DNA of 64,000 bases from Serinibacter arcticus (GTDB lineage Bacteria > Actinomycetota > Actinomycetes > Actinomycetales > Beutenbergiaceae). The stretch lies in NCBI RefSeq assembly GCF_004786095.1, contig NZ_RHPJ01000003.1, forward strand, positions 496,001 through 560,000, in the 5' to 3' direction. The notes beneath the pieces were generated by a model. The model searched no databases. It saw only the letters and a program-made list of their open reading frames with translations, and was not told the DNA's origin. Made by a program: the position numbers and the translations under genes. Below are positions 45,032 through 57,745 of this stretch, in pieces (position 1 is the first letter of the stretch; each line of letters begins with the position of its first letter).

Positions 45032-48000
45032 GCCTGCACCGTCGCGAGCTTCTCGGCGACCGCCAGCTTCTCCGCACGCTCGGTGTTGAACTCCTGGAGC
45101 GAGCGCACCGCGAACGGACCGCGCCGGATCGCCTCGATGCCGAGCACGGCGACCGCGAACTGCTGGATCGTCGTGACGATCGGCTTGTCGACGGCGGTCG
45201 TGGCGGTCCGGATGTCGTACCCGTCGGCGCGCGCGCCCTGACCGTTGGGGGTGTTCACGACCATGTCGATCTCACCCGCCACGATCATGTCCAGGACCGT
45301 GCCCTCGCCGTCGGGGCCGGGGCCGTCCGACGCCTTGCGCACGAGCGTGGTGTCGATGCCGTAGCGGCGCAGGACGTCGGCCGTCCCCGTCGTCGCGAGG
45401 ATCTCGAAGCCGAGCTCGACCAGACGGGCGACCGGGAACACGATCGAGCGCTTGTCGCGGTCGGCGACCGAGACGAAGACGCGCCCCGTCGTCGGCAGGC
45501 CGCCGTACGCGGCCGCCTGCGACTTCGCGAACGCGAGCGGCACGTCGACGTCGAAGCCCATGACCTCGCCCGTCGAGCGCATCTCCGGGCCGAGGACGGT
45601 GTCCACCACGGTGCCCGCCGCCGTCCGGAACCGCTTGAACGGGAGCACGGCCTCCTTGACGGCGACCGGGGAGTCGGCGGGGACGTGCGCGCCGTCGAGC
45701 TCGGGCAGGCGGCCCTGCGCGCGGAGCTCCGCGATCGGGACGCCCGACATCACCAGTGCCGCGGCCTGCGCGAGCTGCACGCCCGTGGCCTTGGCCACGA
45801 ACGGCACGGTGCGCGAGGCCCGCGGGTTCGCCTCGAGCACGTAGAGGATGTCGGAGGAGAGCGCGTACTGGACGTTGAGCAGACCGCGGACGCCGACTCC
45901 GCGCGCGATCGCCTCGGTGGAGGCGCGGATGCGGTCGATCTCCCGGCGCGAGAGCGTGACGGACGGCAGCACGCACGCGGAGTCGCCGGAGTGGATCCCG
46001 GCCTCCTCGATGTGCTCCATGATCCCGCCGAGGTAGAGCTCCTCGCCGTCGTAGAGCGCGTCGACGTCGATCTCGATCGCCTCGTCCAGGAAGCGGTCGA
46101 TGAGCACCGGGGCGGCGAACACCTCGGCGCCCTCCCCCGTGACCGGGGTGGAGCGACGGACGTAGTCGGTGAGCTGCTCGGCGTCGTAGACGATCTCCAT
46201 GCCGCGTCCGCCGAGCACGTAGCTGGGACGGACGAGCACCGGGTAGCCGACGCGGTCGGCGACCTCGAGCGCCTGCGGCAGCGACGTCGCCGTGCCGAAC
46301 GCCGGTGCCGGCAGCCCGGCGGCCACCAGCACGCCTCCGAAGATCCCGCGGTCCTCGGCGGCGTCGATGGCCTCGGGCGACGTGCCCCAGATCGGGAGCC
46401 CCGCCTTCGCGAGCCGGTCGGCGAGCGCGAGCGGCGTCTGACCGCCGAGCTGCACGATGACCCCGGCCACGGGCCCGACGGCGAGCTCGGCCTCGTAGAT
46501 CTCCACGACGTCCTCGAACGTCAGCGGTTCGAAGTACAGGCGATCGGCCGTGTCGTAGTCGGTCGAGACCGTCTCGGGGTTGCAGTTGACCATGATGGTC
46601 TCGTAGGTGTCCTTGAGCGCCAGGGCGGCGTGCACGCACGAGTAGTCGAACTCGATGCCCTGACCGATCCGGTTCGGACCCGAGCCCAGGATGATGACCG
46701 CGGGGCGGTCGCGCGGCAGCACCTCGGTCTCGGTGTCGTAGGAGGAGTAGTGGTAGGGCGTGCGCGCCTCGAACTCCGCCGCGCACGTGTCGACAGTCTT
46801 GTAGACGGGGCGCAGCCCGTAGGCGTGCCGGACCTCGCGCACGGTCGCCTCGGCCAGGTGGCGGATCTCGGCGATCTGGAGGTCGGAGAAGCCGTGCCGC
46901 TTCGCGCGGCGCAGCACGCCCTCGCCCAGGGCGGGCGCCTGCGCCAGCTCGTCGGCCACCTCCTGCAGGAGCAGCAGCTGGTCCAGGAACCACGGGTCGA
47001 TCGCCGTCGCCTCGTAGAGCTCCTCGACGGTCGCGCCGCCGCGGATCGCCTGCTGCACCTGCAGCAGACGGTCCTGCGTGGCTGTCCGCGCGGCCTCGAC
47101 CAGAGCGGCGGTCGCCTGGGCGTCCGGCGCCTCCCCGCGCCAGTGCAGACCGGCGCCCGGGGTGTCGATCGAGCGCAGCGCCTTGTTCAGCGCCTCGGTG
47201 AAGTTGCGGCCCATGGCCATGGCCTCGCCGACCGACTTCATGGTGGTCGTCAGGCGCGCGTCGGCCGCCGGGAACTTCTCGAACGCGAACCGGGGCACCT
47301 TGACCACGACGTAGTCGAGCGTCGGCTCGAAGCTCGCCGGCGTCGAGCCCGTGATGTCGTTCGGGATCTCGTCGAGCGTGTAGCCGACGGCGAGGCGCGC
47401 GGCGATCTTGGCGATCGGGAAGCCGGTGGCCTTGGAGGCGAGCGCGGAGGAGCGCGAGACGCGCGGGTTCATCTCGATGACCACGACGCGGCCCGTCGTC
47501 GGGTGCACCGCGAACTGCACGTTGCAGCCACCGGTGTCCACGCCGACCTCGCGGATGATCGCGATGCCGACGTCGCGCAGCTTCTGGTACTCGCGGTCGG
47601 TCAGCGTCATGGCGGGCGCCACGGTGATGGAGTCGCCCGTGTGAACCCCGACGGGGTCGAGGTTCTCGATGGAGCACACGACCACCACGTTGTCGGCGCG
47701 GTCGCGCATCAGCTCGAGCTCGAACTCCTTCCAGCCGAGGATCGACTCCTCCAGGAGCACCTCGGTGGTCGGCGAGTAGTGCAGTCCCTGGCCGGCGATC
47801 TGACGCAGCTCGGCCTCGTCGTAGGCGATGCCCGAGCCGAGGCCGCCCATGGTGAAGGAGGGACGGACCACGAGCGGGTAGCCGAGGTCCTCGACCGCGG
47901 CCAGCACCTCGTCCATCGTGTGGCAGATCGTGCTGCGCGCCGACTCGGCGCCGCACCGCTCGACGACCCCCTTGAACTGCTGGCGGTCCTCGGCGAGGTG

Positions 48001-48369
48001 GATCGAGGCGATGTTGGCGCCGATGAGCTCGACGCCGTGCTCGGCGAGCACGCCCGCCTCGTCCAGCGCGATGGCCGTGTTCAGCGCGGTCTGTCCGCCC
48101 AGGGTCGGCAGGAGCGCGTCCGGCTTCTCCTTGGCGATGATCGCGGCGACGACCTCGGGCGTGATCGGCTCGACGTAGGTCGCGTCGGCGAACTCGGGGT
48201 CGGTCATGATCGTGGCCGGGTTGGAGTTGACGAGGATGACCCGCAGGCCCTCCTCGCGCAGCACGCGGCACGCCTGGGTGCCCGAGTAGTCGAACTCCGC
48301 GGCCTGTCCGATGACGATCGGGCCGGACCCGATCACGAGGACCGAGCGCAGATCGGTGCGGCGGGGCAT
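45028..48369 (-). CDS. carB: Carbamoyl-phosphate synthase large subunit
   Basis: 1113 residues: carboxy-phosphate ATP-grasp half ([36 protein letters not shown]), oligomerization domain, carbamoyl-phosphate half ([36 protein letters not shown]), and the C-terminal MGS allosteric domain (~1-140 from the end). It makes carbamoyl phosphate from bicarbonate, ammonia and ATP. The start overlaps carA by 1 nt (TGATG). Confidence 0.98.
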   Translation of the reverse strand: MPRRTDLRSVLVIGSGPIVIGQAAEFDYSGTQACRVLREEGLRVILVNSNPATIMTDPEFADATYVEPITPEVVAAIIAKEKPDALLPTLGGQTALNTAIALDEAGVLAEHGVELIGANIASIHLAEDRQQFKGVVERCGAESARSTICHTMDEVLAAVEDLGYPLVVRPSFTMGGLGSGIAYDEAELRQIAGQGLHYSPTTEVLLEESILGWKEFELELMRDRADNVVVVCSIENLDPVGVHTGDSITVAPAMTLTDREYQKLRDVGIAIIREVGVDTGGCNVQFAVHPTTGRVVVIEMNPRVSRSSALASKATGFPIAKIAARLAVGYTLDEIPNDITGSTPASFEPTLDYVVVKVPRFAFEKFPAADARLTTTMKSVGEAMAMGRNFTEALNKALRSIDTPGAGLHWRGEAPDAQATAALVEAARTATQDRLLQVQQAIRGGATVEELYEATAIDPWFLDQLLLLQEVADELAQAPALGEGVLRRAKRHGFSDLQIAEIRHLAEATVREVRHAYGLRPVYKTVDTCAAEFEARTPYHYSSYDTETEVLPRDRPAVIILGSGPNRIGQGIEFDYSCVHAALALKDTYETIMVNCNPETVSTDYDTADRLYFEPLTFEDVVEIYEAELAVGPVAGVIVQLGGQTPLALADRLAKAGLPIWGTSPEAIDAAEDRGIFGGVLVAAGLPAPAFGTATSLPQALEVADRVGYPVLVRPSYVLGGRGMEIVYDAEQLTDYVRRSTPVTGEGAEVFAAPVLIDRFLDEAIEIDVDALYDGEELYLGGIMEHIEEAGIHSGDSACVLPSVTLSRREIDRIRASTEAIARGVGVRGLLNVQYALSSDILYVLEANPRASRTVPFVAKATGVQLAQAAALVMSGVPIAELRAQGRLPELDGAHVPADSPVAVKEAVLPFKRFRTAAGTVVDTVLGPEMRSTGEVMGFDVDVPLAFAKSQAAAYGGLPTTGRVFVSVADRDKRSIVFPVARLVELGFEILATTGTADVLRRYGIDTTLVRKASDGPGPDGEGTVLDMIVAGEIDMVVNTPNGQGARADGYDIRTATTAVDKPIVTTIQQFAVAVLGIEAIRRGPFAVRSLQEFNTERAEKLAVAEKLATVQA

Positions 48370-49604
48370 CAGACGTTCTCCTTCGGTGATGACGCTGTCG
48401 TCGCGGTCGAGGCGTCGCGACGCGCGGTGATCAGGTCCACGAAACGGTCGAAGAGGTAGGCGGCGTCGTGCGGTCCGGCGGCGGCCTCCGGGTGGTACTG
48501 CACCGAGAAGGCGGGCACGTCCAGGCACTCCAGGCCCTCGACCACCTGGTCGTTCAGGCCCACGTGCGAGACGATCGCGCGGCCGTAGCGGCCGCCGTCG
48601 TGGGGCGTGGTGAACTCCTGGCCGATCGGCGCGTCGACGGCGAAGCCGTGGTTCTGGGAGGTGATCTCCACCTTGCCCGTGCGCACGTCCTTGACCGGCT
48701 GGTTGATCCCGCGGTGGCCGAACGTCAGCTTGTACGTGCCGAGCCCGAGCGCGCGGCCCAGGATCTGGTTGCCGAAGCAGATGCCGAAGTAGGGCACGCG
48801 GGCGTCGAGGACCTCGCGCAGCAGCGCGACCTCGGCCTCGGCGGCCGCGGGGTCACCGGGTCCGTTGGAGAAGAACACGCCGTCGGGGGCGTGCTCGGCG
48901 ATCTGCGCGTAGGTGCCACCGGTCGGCACGACGACGACGCGCAGCCCGCGCTCGGCGAGCCGCACCGGCGTCATCGTCTTGATCCCGAGGTCGACGGCGA
49001 CGACGGTGCCCACGGGCTCGGTCCAGTCACCGATCGGCTCGACGACGTACGTCTCCCGGGTCGTGACCTCACGCGCCAGGTCGGACCCGGCCATCCGCGG
49101 CGCGGTGCGGACGCGCTCGACGAGCTCGTCGATGCCGCGCCGACCGGGGTGGGCGGGCAGGGCATCACCCGAGAAGATGCCGGCCCGCATCGAGCCGGCG
49201 GAGCGGAGGTGGCGCGTCAGGCTGCGCGTGTCGACCTCCGAGATGCCCACGACGCCCTGCTCGACGAGCTCGTCGTCCAGCGTCGAGGTGGAGCGCCAGC
49301 TCGAGGGGGTGCGGGCGGGGTCGCGCACGACGAACCCGGAGACCCAGATGCGGCGGCTCTCGGCGTCGTCGGTGTTCACGCCCGTGTTGCCGATGTGCGG
49401 CGCCGTCATCACGACGATCTGGCGGTGGTAGCTCGGGTCGGTGATCGTCTCCTGGTACCCGGTCATCCCGGTGGAGAAGACGATCTCGCCCAGCGTCTGG
49501 CCGCGCGCGCCCCAGGCGCGGCCGACCAGGTGGGTGCCGTCCTCGAGGACGAGGAGGGCCGTGTCGGGGGCGGTGTCGGGCGAGACGTCGTGCGCGGGGG
49601 TCAT
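48369..49604 (-). CDS. carA: Carbamoyl-phosphate synthase small subunit
   Basis: 411 residues: N-terminal CPSase_sm domain ([35 protein letters not shown]) and class I glutaminase with Cys in [14 protein letters not shown] and His/Glu in [12 protein letters not shown]. It supplies ammonia to CarB. ATG 49604 overlaps the upstream membrane-protein gene by 4 bp (ATGA). Confidence 0.97.
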   Translation of the reverse strand: MTPAHDVSPDTAPDTALLVLEDGTHLVGRAWGARGQTLGEIVFSTGMTGYQETITDPSYHRQIVVMTAPHIGNTGVNTDDAESRRIWVSGFVVRDPARTPSSWRSTSTLDDELVEQGVVGISEVDTRSLTRHLRSAGSMRAGIFSGDALPAHPGRRGIDELVERVRTAPRMAGSDLAREVTTRETYVVEPIGDWTEPVGTVVAVDLGIKTMTPVRLAERGLRVVVVPTGGTYAQIAEHAPDGVFFSNGPGDPAAAEAEVALLREVLDARVPYFGICFGNQILGRALGLGTYKLTFGHRGINQPVKDVRTGKVEITSQNHGFAVDAPIGQEFTTPHDGGRYGRAIVSHVGLNDQVVEGLECLDVPAFSVQYHPEAAAGPHDAAYLFDRFVDLITARRDASTATTASSPKENV

Positions 49605-50125
49605 GCGGGGTCCTTCGCGTCGGTGCCGGCGAGCGGTGCGGGAGCGGTGGGGGTGAGGGCGTTGATCGCCTCGATCAGCGGGTCGCGATCGGCGGCGTAG
49701 CGGGTGCGGATGCCGGTGTCGAGCGCGCGGTCCTCGCGCTGCCAGCGCAGCACGACGAGGCCGTGGCGGCCCGGCACCTTGCCGGCGATGCCGCTCTCGC
49801 GGCGCGCGCCGCGCAGGTCGGCGGTCGGGACGGCGACGTCGGGCGCGCCACGGCGGCGCAGCCACACGCCGTCGGGCGAGACCTGGACGCGGACGGCCGA
49901 GCGCACACCGAGACCATCGGCGGCGATGCGGTCGAGCCACTCCCCCGCCGTCGTCGTCGAGACGTACACGCCCTCGACGTCCAGGGTCGGCTCGGCGCTC
50001 GGCTCGGAGGCGGCCGCGGCGACGCCGGCGGTGCGGCGCGCCCGGGCACGCCAGCCGACCCACATCAGCGCCAGCAGCGCGAGCCCCAGGACGATGAGGA
50101 GCCCGACGGCGTACGGCCGGCTCAC
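49601..50125 (-). CDS. PH-like membrane protein of the pyr operon
   Basis: 174 residues: one N-terminal transmembrane helix (~6-24), a basic stretch, then a beta-rich PH-like domain ([50 protein letters not shown]). The gene is regularly found between pyrC and carA in actinobacteria; function unknown. GTG start overlaps pyrC by 4 bp (GTGA) and its stop overlaps carA. Confidence 0.88.
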   Translation of the reverse strand: MSRPYAVGLLIVLGLALLALMWVGWRARARRTAGVAAAASEPSAEPTLDVEGVYVSTTTAGEWLDRIAADGLGVRSAVRVQVSPDGVWLRRRGAPDVAVPTADLRGARRESGIAGKVPGRHGLVVLRWQREDRALDTGIRTRYAADRDPLIEAINALTPTAPAPLAGTDAKDPA

Positions 50126-51447
50126 GCGTGGGCCCCGGTGCGGGACGGTGCGAGCACGGCCACCGTGTCGGCGATCGTGGCGCGGCCGCGCAGGAAGGTC
50201 CAGCGGACCTCACCGGGCAGCTCGCGGCCCGCGAACGGCGAGTTGCGGCTCGCGGTCTGCTGCACGCGCGGGTCGATCGTGCGTCGCGCGGCCGGGTCGA
50301 CCAGCGTGAGGTTCGCCGGTTCGCCGACGGCGATCGGCCGGCCGTGGTCGGTCACGCGGCCGATGCGCGCGGGCGTGTGCGAGAGAACGCGGGCGACGTC
50401 GGCCCACGTGAAGGAGCCCTCCTCGACCATGACCTGCTGCACGACGGCGAGGCACGTCTCCAGCCCGGTCATGCCGAACGCGGCGGCGGCCCACTCGCAG
50501 TCCTTGTCCTGGACGGCGTGCGGGGCGTGGTCGGTGGCGACGACGTCGATCGTCCCGTCCGCGAGCCCGGCCCGGACGGCGGCGACGTCCTCGGCGGTGC
50601 GCAGCGGCGGGTTGACCTTGTAGACCGGGTCGTAGCTGCGCGCGAGCTCGTCGGTCAGGAGCAGGTGGTGCGGCGTCGCCTCGGCCGTCACGGCGATGCC
50701 GCGCGCCTTGGCCCACCGGATGATCTCGACGCTGCCCGCGGTGGAGAGGTGCTGCACGTGCAGCCGTCCGCCGACGTGCTCGGCGAGCAGCACGTCGCGC
50801 GCGATGATCGCCTCCTCCGCCACGGCGGGCCAGCCGGTCAGGCCGATCTCGGCGGACACGACGCCCTCGTGCATCTGCGCGTCGACCGTGAGGCGCGGCT
50901 CCTGGGCGTGCTGCGCGACGACGCCGTCGAACGCCTTGGTGTACTCCAGCGCGCGGCGCATGAGCACCGGGTCCCAGACGCACCTGCCGTCGTCGGAGAA
51001 CACGCGCACGGCGGCGGCCGAGGTGGCCATCGCCCCGAGTTCCGCGAGGCGTTCGCCCGCCAGCCCGATCGTGACGGCCCCGACCGGGCGGACGTCGGCC
51101 CAGCCGGCGTCGCGCCCGAGGCGCCAGACCTGCTCGACGACGCCCGCGGTGTCGGCGACCGGGGCCGTGTTCGCCATGGCGTGGACGGCCGTGAAGCCAC
51201 CCGCCGCGGCGGCACGGGTACCCGAGTCCACCGTCTCGGTGTCCTCGCGGCCGGGCTCGCGCAGGTGGGTGTGCAGGTCGACGAGACCGGGGAGCGCGAC
51301 CAGACCGTCGGCGTCGATCACGGTGTCCTCGCTCCCGGCCTGCGACGCGGCGTCGCGGCCGAGGGCCACGACCACGCCGTCGCGCAGCAGGAGGTCGGTG
51401 CGCTCGGCGCCCAGGGGCGCGACGGATCGGACGAGGTAGCCGGGCAT
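50122..51447 (-). CDS. pyrC: Dihydroorotase
   Basis: 441 residues: class I-type amidohydrolase with metal motif [29 protein letters not shown]. It cyclises carbamoyl aspartate to dihydroorotate. Start: two ATGs in tandem; 51447 has the better 7-nt spacing to AAGGAG, while 51450 (4 nt) is possible. The ATG overlaps the pyrB stop. Confidence 0.97.
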   Translation of the reverse strand: MPGYLVRSVAPLGAERTDLLLRDGVVVALGRDAASQAGSEDTVIDADGLVALPGLVDLHTHLREPGREDTETVDSGTRAAAAGGFTAVHAMANTAPVADTAGVVEQVWRLGRDAGWADVRPVGAVTIGLAGERLAELGAMATSAAAVRVFSDDGRCVWDPVLMRRALEYTKAFDGVVAQHAQEPRLTVDAQMHEGVVSAEIGLTGWPAVAEEAIIARDVLLAEHVGGRLHVQHLSTAGSVEIIRWAKARGIAVTAEATPHHLLLTDELARSYDPVYKVNPPLRTAEDVAAVRAGLADGTIDVVATDHAPHAVQDKDCEWAAAAFGMTGLETCLAVVQQVMVEEGSFTWADVARVLSHTPARIGRVTDHGRPIAVGEPANLTLVDPAARRTIDPRVQQTASRNSPFAGRELPGEVRWTFLRGRATIADTVAVLAPSRTGAHA

Positions 51448-52396
51448 CATGCGTCTCCTTCGCCCGCGAGGTCACCCGCGAGCAGCGTGTACAGAACGGC
51501 CATGCGGACCGAGACGCCGTTCGCGACCTGCTCCACCACGGTGGAGCGGGGCGAGTCGGCCGCCTCGGCAGAGATCTCCAGGCCGCGGTTCATCGGGCCG
51601 GGGTGGAGCACGAGGGCGTGGTCGCTCAGGCGGCCCAGGCGGGTGCCGTCGAGCCCGTACCGGCGCGCGTACTCGCGCTCGGACGGGAAGAAGCCGCTCG
51701 TCATGCGCTCGCGCTGGACGCGGAGCATCATGACGGCGTCGACGTCGTCGGTCAGGGCGGCGTCGAGGTCGTAGGTGACCGCGCACCGCCAGCTCTCCAC
51801 GCCGATCGGCAGCAGCGTCGGCGGGGCGACCAGCGTGACGCGCGCACCGAGCGTGGCGAGCAGGTCGACGTTGGACCGAGCGACGCGCGAGTGCAGCACG
51901 TCCCCCACCACCACGACGTGTCGGCCGGCGAGATCGCCGCGGCCGTCCGCGAGGTGGCGGCGCAGCGTGAACGCGTCGAGCAGCGCCTGGGTGGGGTGCT
52001 GGTGCATGCCGTCGCCGGCGTTGACGACCGGGGTGTCGATCCAGCCGGCGTGCGCCAGGCGGTGCGGGGCGCCGGAGGACGGGTGGCGCACGACGACGGC
52101 GTCCGCCCCGATCGCGCGCAGCGTCTGCGCGGTGTCCTTGAGCGACTCGCCCTTGGAGACGCTCGAACCCTTGGCCGAGAAGTTGATGACGTCGGCCGAC
52201 AGTCGCTTCGCGGCGGCCTCGAACGAGATCCGCGTGCGGGTGGAGTCCTCGAAGAACAGGTTCACGATCGTCAGACCGCGCAGCGCCGGCAGCTTCTTGA
52301 TGGTGCGCGACTGGGTCTGCGCCATCGCCTCGGCCGTGTCGAGCAGGGCGACGGCGGCGTCCCGGTCCAGGTCGGTCGTGCTCAGCAGGTGCCGCA

Positions 52397-52397
<1 letters not shown>
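51447..52397 (-). CDS. pyrB: Aspartate carbamoyltransferase catalytic subunit
   Basis: 316 residues: carbamoyl-phosphate site [15 protein letters not shown], aspartate domain [12 protein letters not shown] and [16 protein letters not shown]. No pyrI is nearby, as is usual in actinobacteria. Start ATG 52397 overlaps the pyrR stop by 1 nt (TGATG) and has GGGGAG 6 nt upstream; a GTG at 52400 is possible. Confidence 0.97.
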
Positions 52398-53556
<1,159 letters not shown>

Positions 53557-53573
53557 GGGGTGTCGACGCCGGC

Positions 53574-54131
53574 TCAGGCGCGGCCGAGGTAGGCACCCGT
53601 GCGGGTGTCGACCTTGACCTTGGTGCCGATCTCCACGAACAGCGGGACCTGGATCTCGGTGCCGGTCTCGATCGTGGCGGACTTCGTGCCCGCGTTCGAG
53701 CGGTCGCCCTGCAGGCCGGGCTCGGTGTAGGTGACCTCGAACACGATGGAGGCGGGCAGCTCGACGTAGAGCGGGTTGCCCTCGTGCAGCGCGACCATGA
53801 CCTCGGTGTTCTCGAGCAGGAACCGGGCGGCGTCGCCGACGGTGGGCTCGGTCACGTAGATCTGCTCGTAGTCGCTGGAGTCCATGAACACGAAGGACTC
53901 GCCGTCCTTGTACAGGTACTGCATGTCGCGCTTGTCGACGTTCGCGGTCTCGACCTTGAGGCCGGCGTTGAACGTCTTGTCGACGACCTTGCCCGACAGG
54001 ACGTGCTTGAGCTTGGTGCGGACGAAGGCCGGGCCCTTGCCGGGCTTGACGTGCTGGAACTCCACGACGCTCCAGAGCTGGTTCTCGAGGTTGAGGACCA
54101 TGCCGTTCTTCAGGTCGTTCGTGCTAGCCAC
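53574..54131 (-). CDS. efp: Elongation factor P
   Basis: 185 residues, all three KOW/OB domains. The tip loop reads [10 protein letters not shown], the PGKGP subfamily in which Lys works without modification. It relieves ribosome stalling at polyproline stretches. Start GTG 54131 with AAGGA 6 nt upstream. The aroC-aroK-aroB genes that often precede efp in actinobacteria are absent. Confidence 0.97.
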   Translation of the reverse strand: MASTNDLKNGMVLNLENQLWSVVEFQHVKPGKGPAFVRTKLKHVLSGKVVDKTFNAGLKVETANVDKRDMQYLYKDGESFVFMDSSDYEQIYVTEPTVGDAARFLLENTEVMVALHEGNPLYVELPASIVFEVTYTEPGLQGDRSNAGTKSATIETGTEIQVPLFVEIGTKVKVDTRTGAYLGRA

Positions 54132-54416
54132 AGGGAGTCCTTCGTGTCGTGGGGCGGTGGCCCCTGGTCGGTGCGTGCGTGCCGTTCCTGTCCCGACGGC
54201 GGCCGCTGCGACCGGGCACGGGGGGCGTGCGCGCGGGCGGGCCGGGGAGTCGACGGACGTGCCGCCGACACTTTACGGCATCGGGGCCCCGCGGGCCGCT
54301 GGGCTCACGAGGAGCCGGCGGCGGGCGGGCCCGCCGACGGCCGGCCCATCTCCAGCATGAGAGATCTGTCATCGTCCTCTCACGCTCTCCTCAGAAGCCG
54401 CGGTGAGGCTGGTGCC
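54132..54416. other. 285-bp divergent gap upstream of efp
   Basis: GC-rich DNA with G-runs (CGGGGGGCG near 54220) and the 12-bp palindrome-like CGGCCGGCC near 54335; a CACTTTACGG word near 54272 is the only AT-richer part and might hold a -10. No gene or known RNA is visible. It must carry promoters for efp and the lipoprotein gene. Confidence 0.4.
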
Positions 54417-55052
54417 ATGACACGGATCACCACCGCCCTCGGCGTCTCGGCCGCCCTCGCCCTCACCCTCACCGTCGGTGCCTGCAGCACCTCGGCCCCG
54501 ACCGACGGCGGCAGCGCCGCAACCGCGAACCCGGCCACCCCGAGCAGCTCGGAGAGCTCCTCCGCCGCGCCGACGACCAGCTCGTCCAGCAGCCCGACGC
54601 CCAGCTCGACCACCGGCGCTCCGGCCGACGGCGCCGGTGACGCCGGCCCCGACGACCGCACCGCGGCGGGCCTGGCCGCCATCGGGATCGCCGAGAGCGA
54701 GACCGGCGGCGTCGCCTACGCGATCGACGACTCCGACGACGACGGCGGGTGGGAGGTGGACGTCCGTACCGGCGACACCTCGGTCGAGGTCCGCGTCGGC
54801 GCGGACGGCGTCGTCAGCGGCACCGAGGCAGACGACCTCGACGGCGAGGACCGGCGCATCCTCGACGCCGTCGGGATCACCCTGGCGCAGGCGATCGAGG
54901 CGGCGGTCGCCGAGACGGGCGGCACCCTCGACGACGCCGACCTCACCGACGACGACGGCGACCACGTCGAGGTCACCGTCGACACGGCGGAACGCACCGA
55001 CGTCGACGTCCACCTGGACCCGGTCAGCGGCGACGTGCTGCGCGTGGGCTGA
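54417..55052 (+). CDS. PepSY-like lipoprotein
   Basis: 211 residues. Signal peptide and lipobox LTVGAC (Cys23), then a ~55-residue Ser/Thr/Pro linker, then two acidic PepSY-like repeats (GVAYAIDDSDDDGGWEVDVR and DADLTDDDGDHVEVTVDTA) with a strongly acidic surface. Exported and lipid-anchored; PepSY domains are thought to inhibit proteases or bind cations, but no function is shown here. ATG 54417 with GAGG upstream. Substrate for the Lnt at 13.8 kb. Confidence 0.8.
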   Translation: MTRITTALGVSAALALTLTVGACSTSAPTDGGSAATANPATPSSSESSSAAPTTSSSSSPTPSSTTGAPADGAGDAGPDDRTAAGLAAIGIAESETGGVAYAIDDSDDDGGWEVDVRTGDTSVEVRVGADGVVSGTEADDLDGEDRRILDAVGITLAQAIEAAVAETGGTLDDADLTDDDGDHVEVTVDTAERTDVDVHLDPVSGDVLRVG

Positions 55053-55213
55053 CGGACTGCGCGTGGGCCGACGGGCGGCGCGTGGGCGGACGTCGGCGCG
55101 ATCCGGTCCGCCGGTGGCGACCGGATCGCGTCGAGGCCATGATGGACGGCTGCACCAGCTCCCTCCTCGCCCACCGTGACGCTCCCGCCGGAGCCCCCAG
55201 CGTCAGGACACCC

Positions 55214-56158
55214 ATGAGCCGTCCCCGGCCGATCTACCTCGACTGCGACACGGGCATCGACGACGCCCTGGCGCTGACCTACCTGCTCAACAGCGACGGC
55301 GTCCGTCTCGCGGGAATCGGCACCGTCTCGGGCAACACCTCCGCCCGGGAGGCTGCGGCCAACACGCAGAGCCTCCTGCGTGCGCACGGCTCCGTCGTCC
55401 CCGTGGCGGTGGGCAGCCACGACCCGCTCGACGGTCGCTACCGCGGCGGAGCGCCGCACGTGCACGGCGGCAACGGGATCGGGGACGTCTCGCTGCCGCC
55501 CGGCGACGACGTCACCTCCGAGACCGCCCCCGAGATGCTGCTGCGCCTCGCCCGGGAGCACGGGCGGGACCTGGACGTCGTCGCGATCGGCCCGCTGACG
55601 AACATCGCGCACGCGCTCGCGCTGGATCCCACGCTCCCGGAGCGCGTGGGGACGCTCACGATCATGGGCGGAGCGGTCTGGGCCCCCGGGAACATCACCG
55701 CCGTCGCGGAGGCCAACATCCACAACGACGCCGAGGCAGCCAGGCAGGTGCTCGCGGCGGGGTTCACCACCGTGCTGGTCCCGCTCGACGTCACGCTCCA
55801 GCACTGCTTCGACGACGAGGACGCCGAGGTGCTCGCCCGCGAGGCCACGCCTCTGCACGTCGCGCTCGGAGCGATGCTGCACCGCTACCTCGACTTCTAC
55901 GAGAGCGTCGACCACGTCCGGCGCTCTCCGCTGCACGATCCGCTGGCCGCCGCGATCGCCGCCGGAGACCTCAGGATCGACACGCGCGAGACGGGCGTGG
56001 CGGTCACGATCGGTGGGCCGGAGCACGGCCGCACCGTGGCCACTGACGAGGGACCGGTCGCGCGCGTCGTGATCGGGGCCGAACCCGCCACGGCCGCCCT
56101 CATCCGCGACCGGATCATCGCCGGACCCCACCCGAGCCACTACGCCCCTAGAGTTTGA
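55214..56158 (+). CDS. Nucleoside hydrolase
   Basis: 314 residues of the IU-NH family: calcium/ribose motif DCDTGIDDA (Asp10, Asp12, Asp16, Asp17), GNTSAREAAANTQ, GPLTNIAHAL, the conserved Ile-Met-Gly-Gly-Ala and C-terminal LHDPLAAAIA His. It releases base from nucleosides for salvage; inosine/uridine specificity is not clear. ATG 55214 has AGGA ~7 nt upstream; an ATG at 55140 would add 25 residues. The gap to the lipoprotein gene (161 bp) holds no clear feature. Confidence 0.9.
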   Translation: MSRPRPIYLDCDTGIDDALALTYLLNSDGVRLAGIGTVSGNTSAREAAANTQSLLRAHGSVVPVAVGSHDPLDGRYRGGAPHVHGGNGIGDVSLPPGDDVTSETAPEMLLRLAREHGRDLDVVAIGPLTNIAHALALDPTLPERVGTLTIMGGAVWAPGNITAVAEANIHNDAEAARQVLAAGFTTVLVPLDVTLQHCFDDEDAEVLAREATPLHVALGAMLHRYLDFYESVDHVRRSPLHDPLAAAIAAGDLRIDTRETGVAVTIGGPEHGRTVATDEGPVARVVIGAEPATAALIRDRIIAGPHPSHYAPRV

Positions 56159-56176
56159 GGCAGTCCACCTGACCGA

Positions 56177-56200
56177 CCGGTCGCGCACGATCGCGACCGG
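56177..56200 (+). promoter_or_regulatory. 9-bp inverted repeat in the flotillin leader
   Basis: CCGGTCGCG-CACGAT-CGCGACCGG, a perfect stem with 6-nt loop, between a TAGAGT -10 near 56149 and the GAGGAG ribosome site. Operator or RNA hairpin. Confidence 0.5.
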
Positions 56201-56218
56201 ATCTGATCGAGGAGTGCC

Positions 56219-57745
56219 ATGGAGCTCTCGGAGTCCGTCCCCGTCATCGTCGTCGTCGCGGTCGTGATCGCGTTGATCGTCGTGGTCGCCGTCGTCGGCG
56301 CGATCTACGCCAAGGTCCGTTTCAAGATCGCCACGCCCGACGAGGCGCTCATCATCACCGGACGCAAGAGCGGGAAGCCGGTGATCAACCCGGAGACCGG
56401 GGACGAGACCACCGACCTGTCCGGCCAGCGCGTCGTCATCGGCGGCGGAACGTTCGTCAAGCCGATCTTCGAGCAGGTCGTGCGGCTGTCGCTCGCGTCG
56501 CAGAGCTTCTCCGTCGCCGCCGAGGACGCGACCACGAAGTCGGGTGTCGCCGTCACGCTGCGCTCCATCGCCGTCGTCAAGGTCGGCGGGACCGAGCGCA
56601 TGGTGCGCGCCGCAGGTCAGCGCTTCGCCGGGCGCAGCCAGGAGCAGGTCATCGAGCAGCAGACCTCCGAGGTCCTGGTCGGTGTGCTCCGCACCATCGC
56701 CGGGACGCTGACGGTCGAGTCGATCCTGTACGAGCGCCAGGACTTCTCCAAGGAGGTCAAGGACATCGCGGTGCCGATGCTGGCCGAGCGGGGCCTCGTC
56801 CTGGAGAACTTCGAGATCCAGACGGTCGAGGACACGGGCGCCTACATCCGCAACCTCGGCCGTCCGCGCGCCGCCGCGGTCGCGCGCGACGCCGAGATCG
56901 CCGAGGCCCAGGCGCAGCAGGAGAGCACCGAGCGCTCGAACGAGGCCGCCGTGCAGATCGCCGAGTCGAACAAGGCCCTGGCGCTGCGCAACGCGACGAT
57001 CACGCGGGAGACCGCGACGGCGCAGGCCGACGCCGAGGCCGCGCGCGAGCGCGCCGAGGCCGCGGCGCAGCAGGAGGTGCTGATCCAGCAGGAGCAGGTC
57101 GCCGTCCGTCGCGCCGCGCTGCGCGAGCAGGAGCTGCAGACCGAGGTCCGCAAGCCTGCCGAGGCCCGCAAGTACGAGGCCAGCCAGGAGGCCGACGCGC
57201 GCAAGTACTCGGTCGAGCAGGAGGCCGAGGCGGCCAAGACCACCGCGATCCGCAAGGCGGAGGCCGAGGCGCAGCGCACCATCGCGCAGGCCGACGCCGA
57301 GGCGTCCGCCGCCCGCGCACGGGCCGAGGCGTCGCTGATCGAGCAGCAGCGTCGGGCCGAGGGTGCGCTGGCGCTGGCGAGGGCGGAGGCCGACGGCATC
57401 CAGGCGCGCGGCGAGGCCGAGGCCGCCGCCGAGCGTGCCCAGGGTGAGGCCCGCGGTGCGGCGATCAAGGCCGAGGCCGACGCCTACCAGACCTTTCCGG
57501 AGTCGGCGCGCCTGCAGATGGTGCTGGACGCCCTGCCGAAGATGGCGCAGCCGTACGCCGACGCGCTCGCCGCCATCGACGGCATCACGATCATCGACAA
57601 GGACGGCGCCTCGCGCCTGCCCGGCCAGGTCTCGACCGGCGTGCAGGAGGTGGCGACCCTGCTCAAGGCGCAGACCGGCGTCGACCTGCTGGAGCTCATC
57701 GGCGGGCTCGGCGGGGAGAAGGGGACAGACGTCACGCCCTCGTGA
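56219..57745 (+). CDS. floT: Flotillin-family membrane scaffold protein
   Basis: 508 residues. A single N-terminal transmembrane helix (~7-31), an SPFH/band-7 domain (~32-220, KPIFEQVVRLSLASQSFSV), then a long coiled coil (~225-415) of repeated Ala/Glu/Arg heptads (AEAAARAEA-type), and a C-terminal domain with LDALPKMAQPYADALAAIDG. It would organise membrane microdomains. Start ATG 56219 with GAGGAG 6 nt upstream. The 3' end overlaps the convergent PPTase gene by 14 bp. Confidence 0.92.
   Translation: MELSESVPVIVVVAVVIALIVVVAVVGAIYAKVRFKIATPDEALIITGRKSGKPVINPETGDETTDLSGQRVVIGGGTFVKPIFEQVVRLSLASQSFSVAAEDATTKSGVAVTLRSIAVVKVGGTERMVRAAGQRFAGRSQEQVIEQQTSEVLVGVLRTIAGTLTVESILYERQDFSKEVKDIAVPMLAERGLVLENFEIQTVEDTGAYIRNLGRPRAAAVARDAEIAEAQAQQESTERSNEAAVQIAESNKALALRNATITRETATAQADAEAARERAEAAAQQEVLIQQEQVAVRRAALREQELQTEVRKPAEARKYEASQEADARKYSVEQEAEAAKTTAIRKAEAEAQRTIAQADAEASAARARAEASLIEQQRRAEGALALARAEADGIQARGEAEAAAERAQGEARGAAIKAEADAYQTFPESARLQMVLDALPKMAQPYADALAAIDGITIIDKDGASRLPGQVSTGVQEVATLLKAQTGVDLLELIGGLGGEKGTDVTPS

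Noticed and set aside
45272-48459. Two ~900-1000-codon frames overlapping carB (one on each strand)
   Set aside because: Composition is Arg/Gly/Ala-rich and unlike proteins; carB accounts for the region from end to end.
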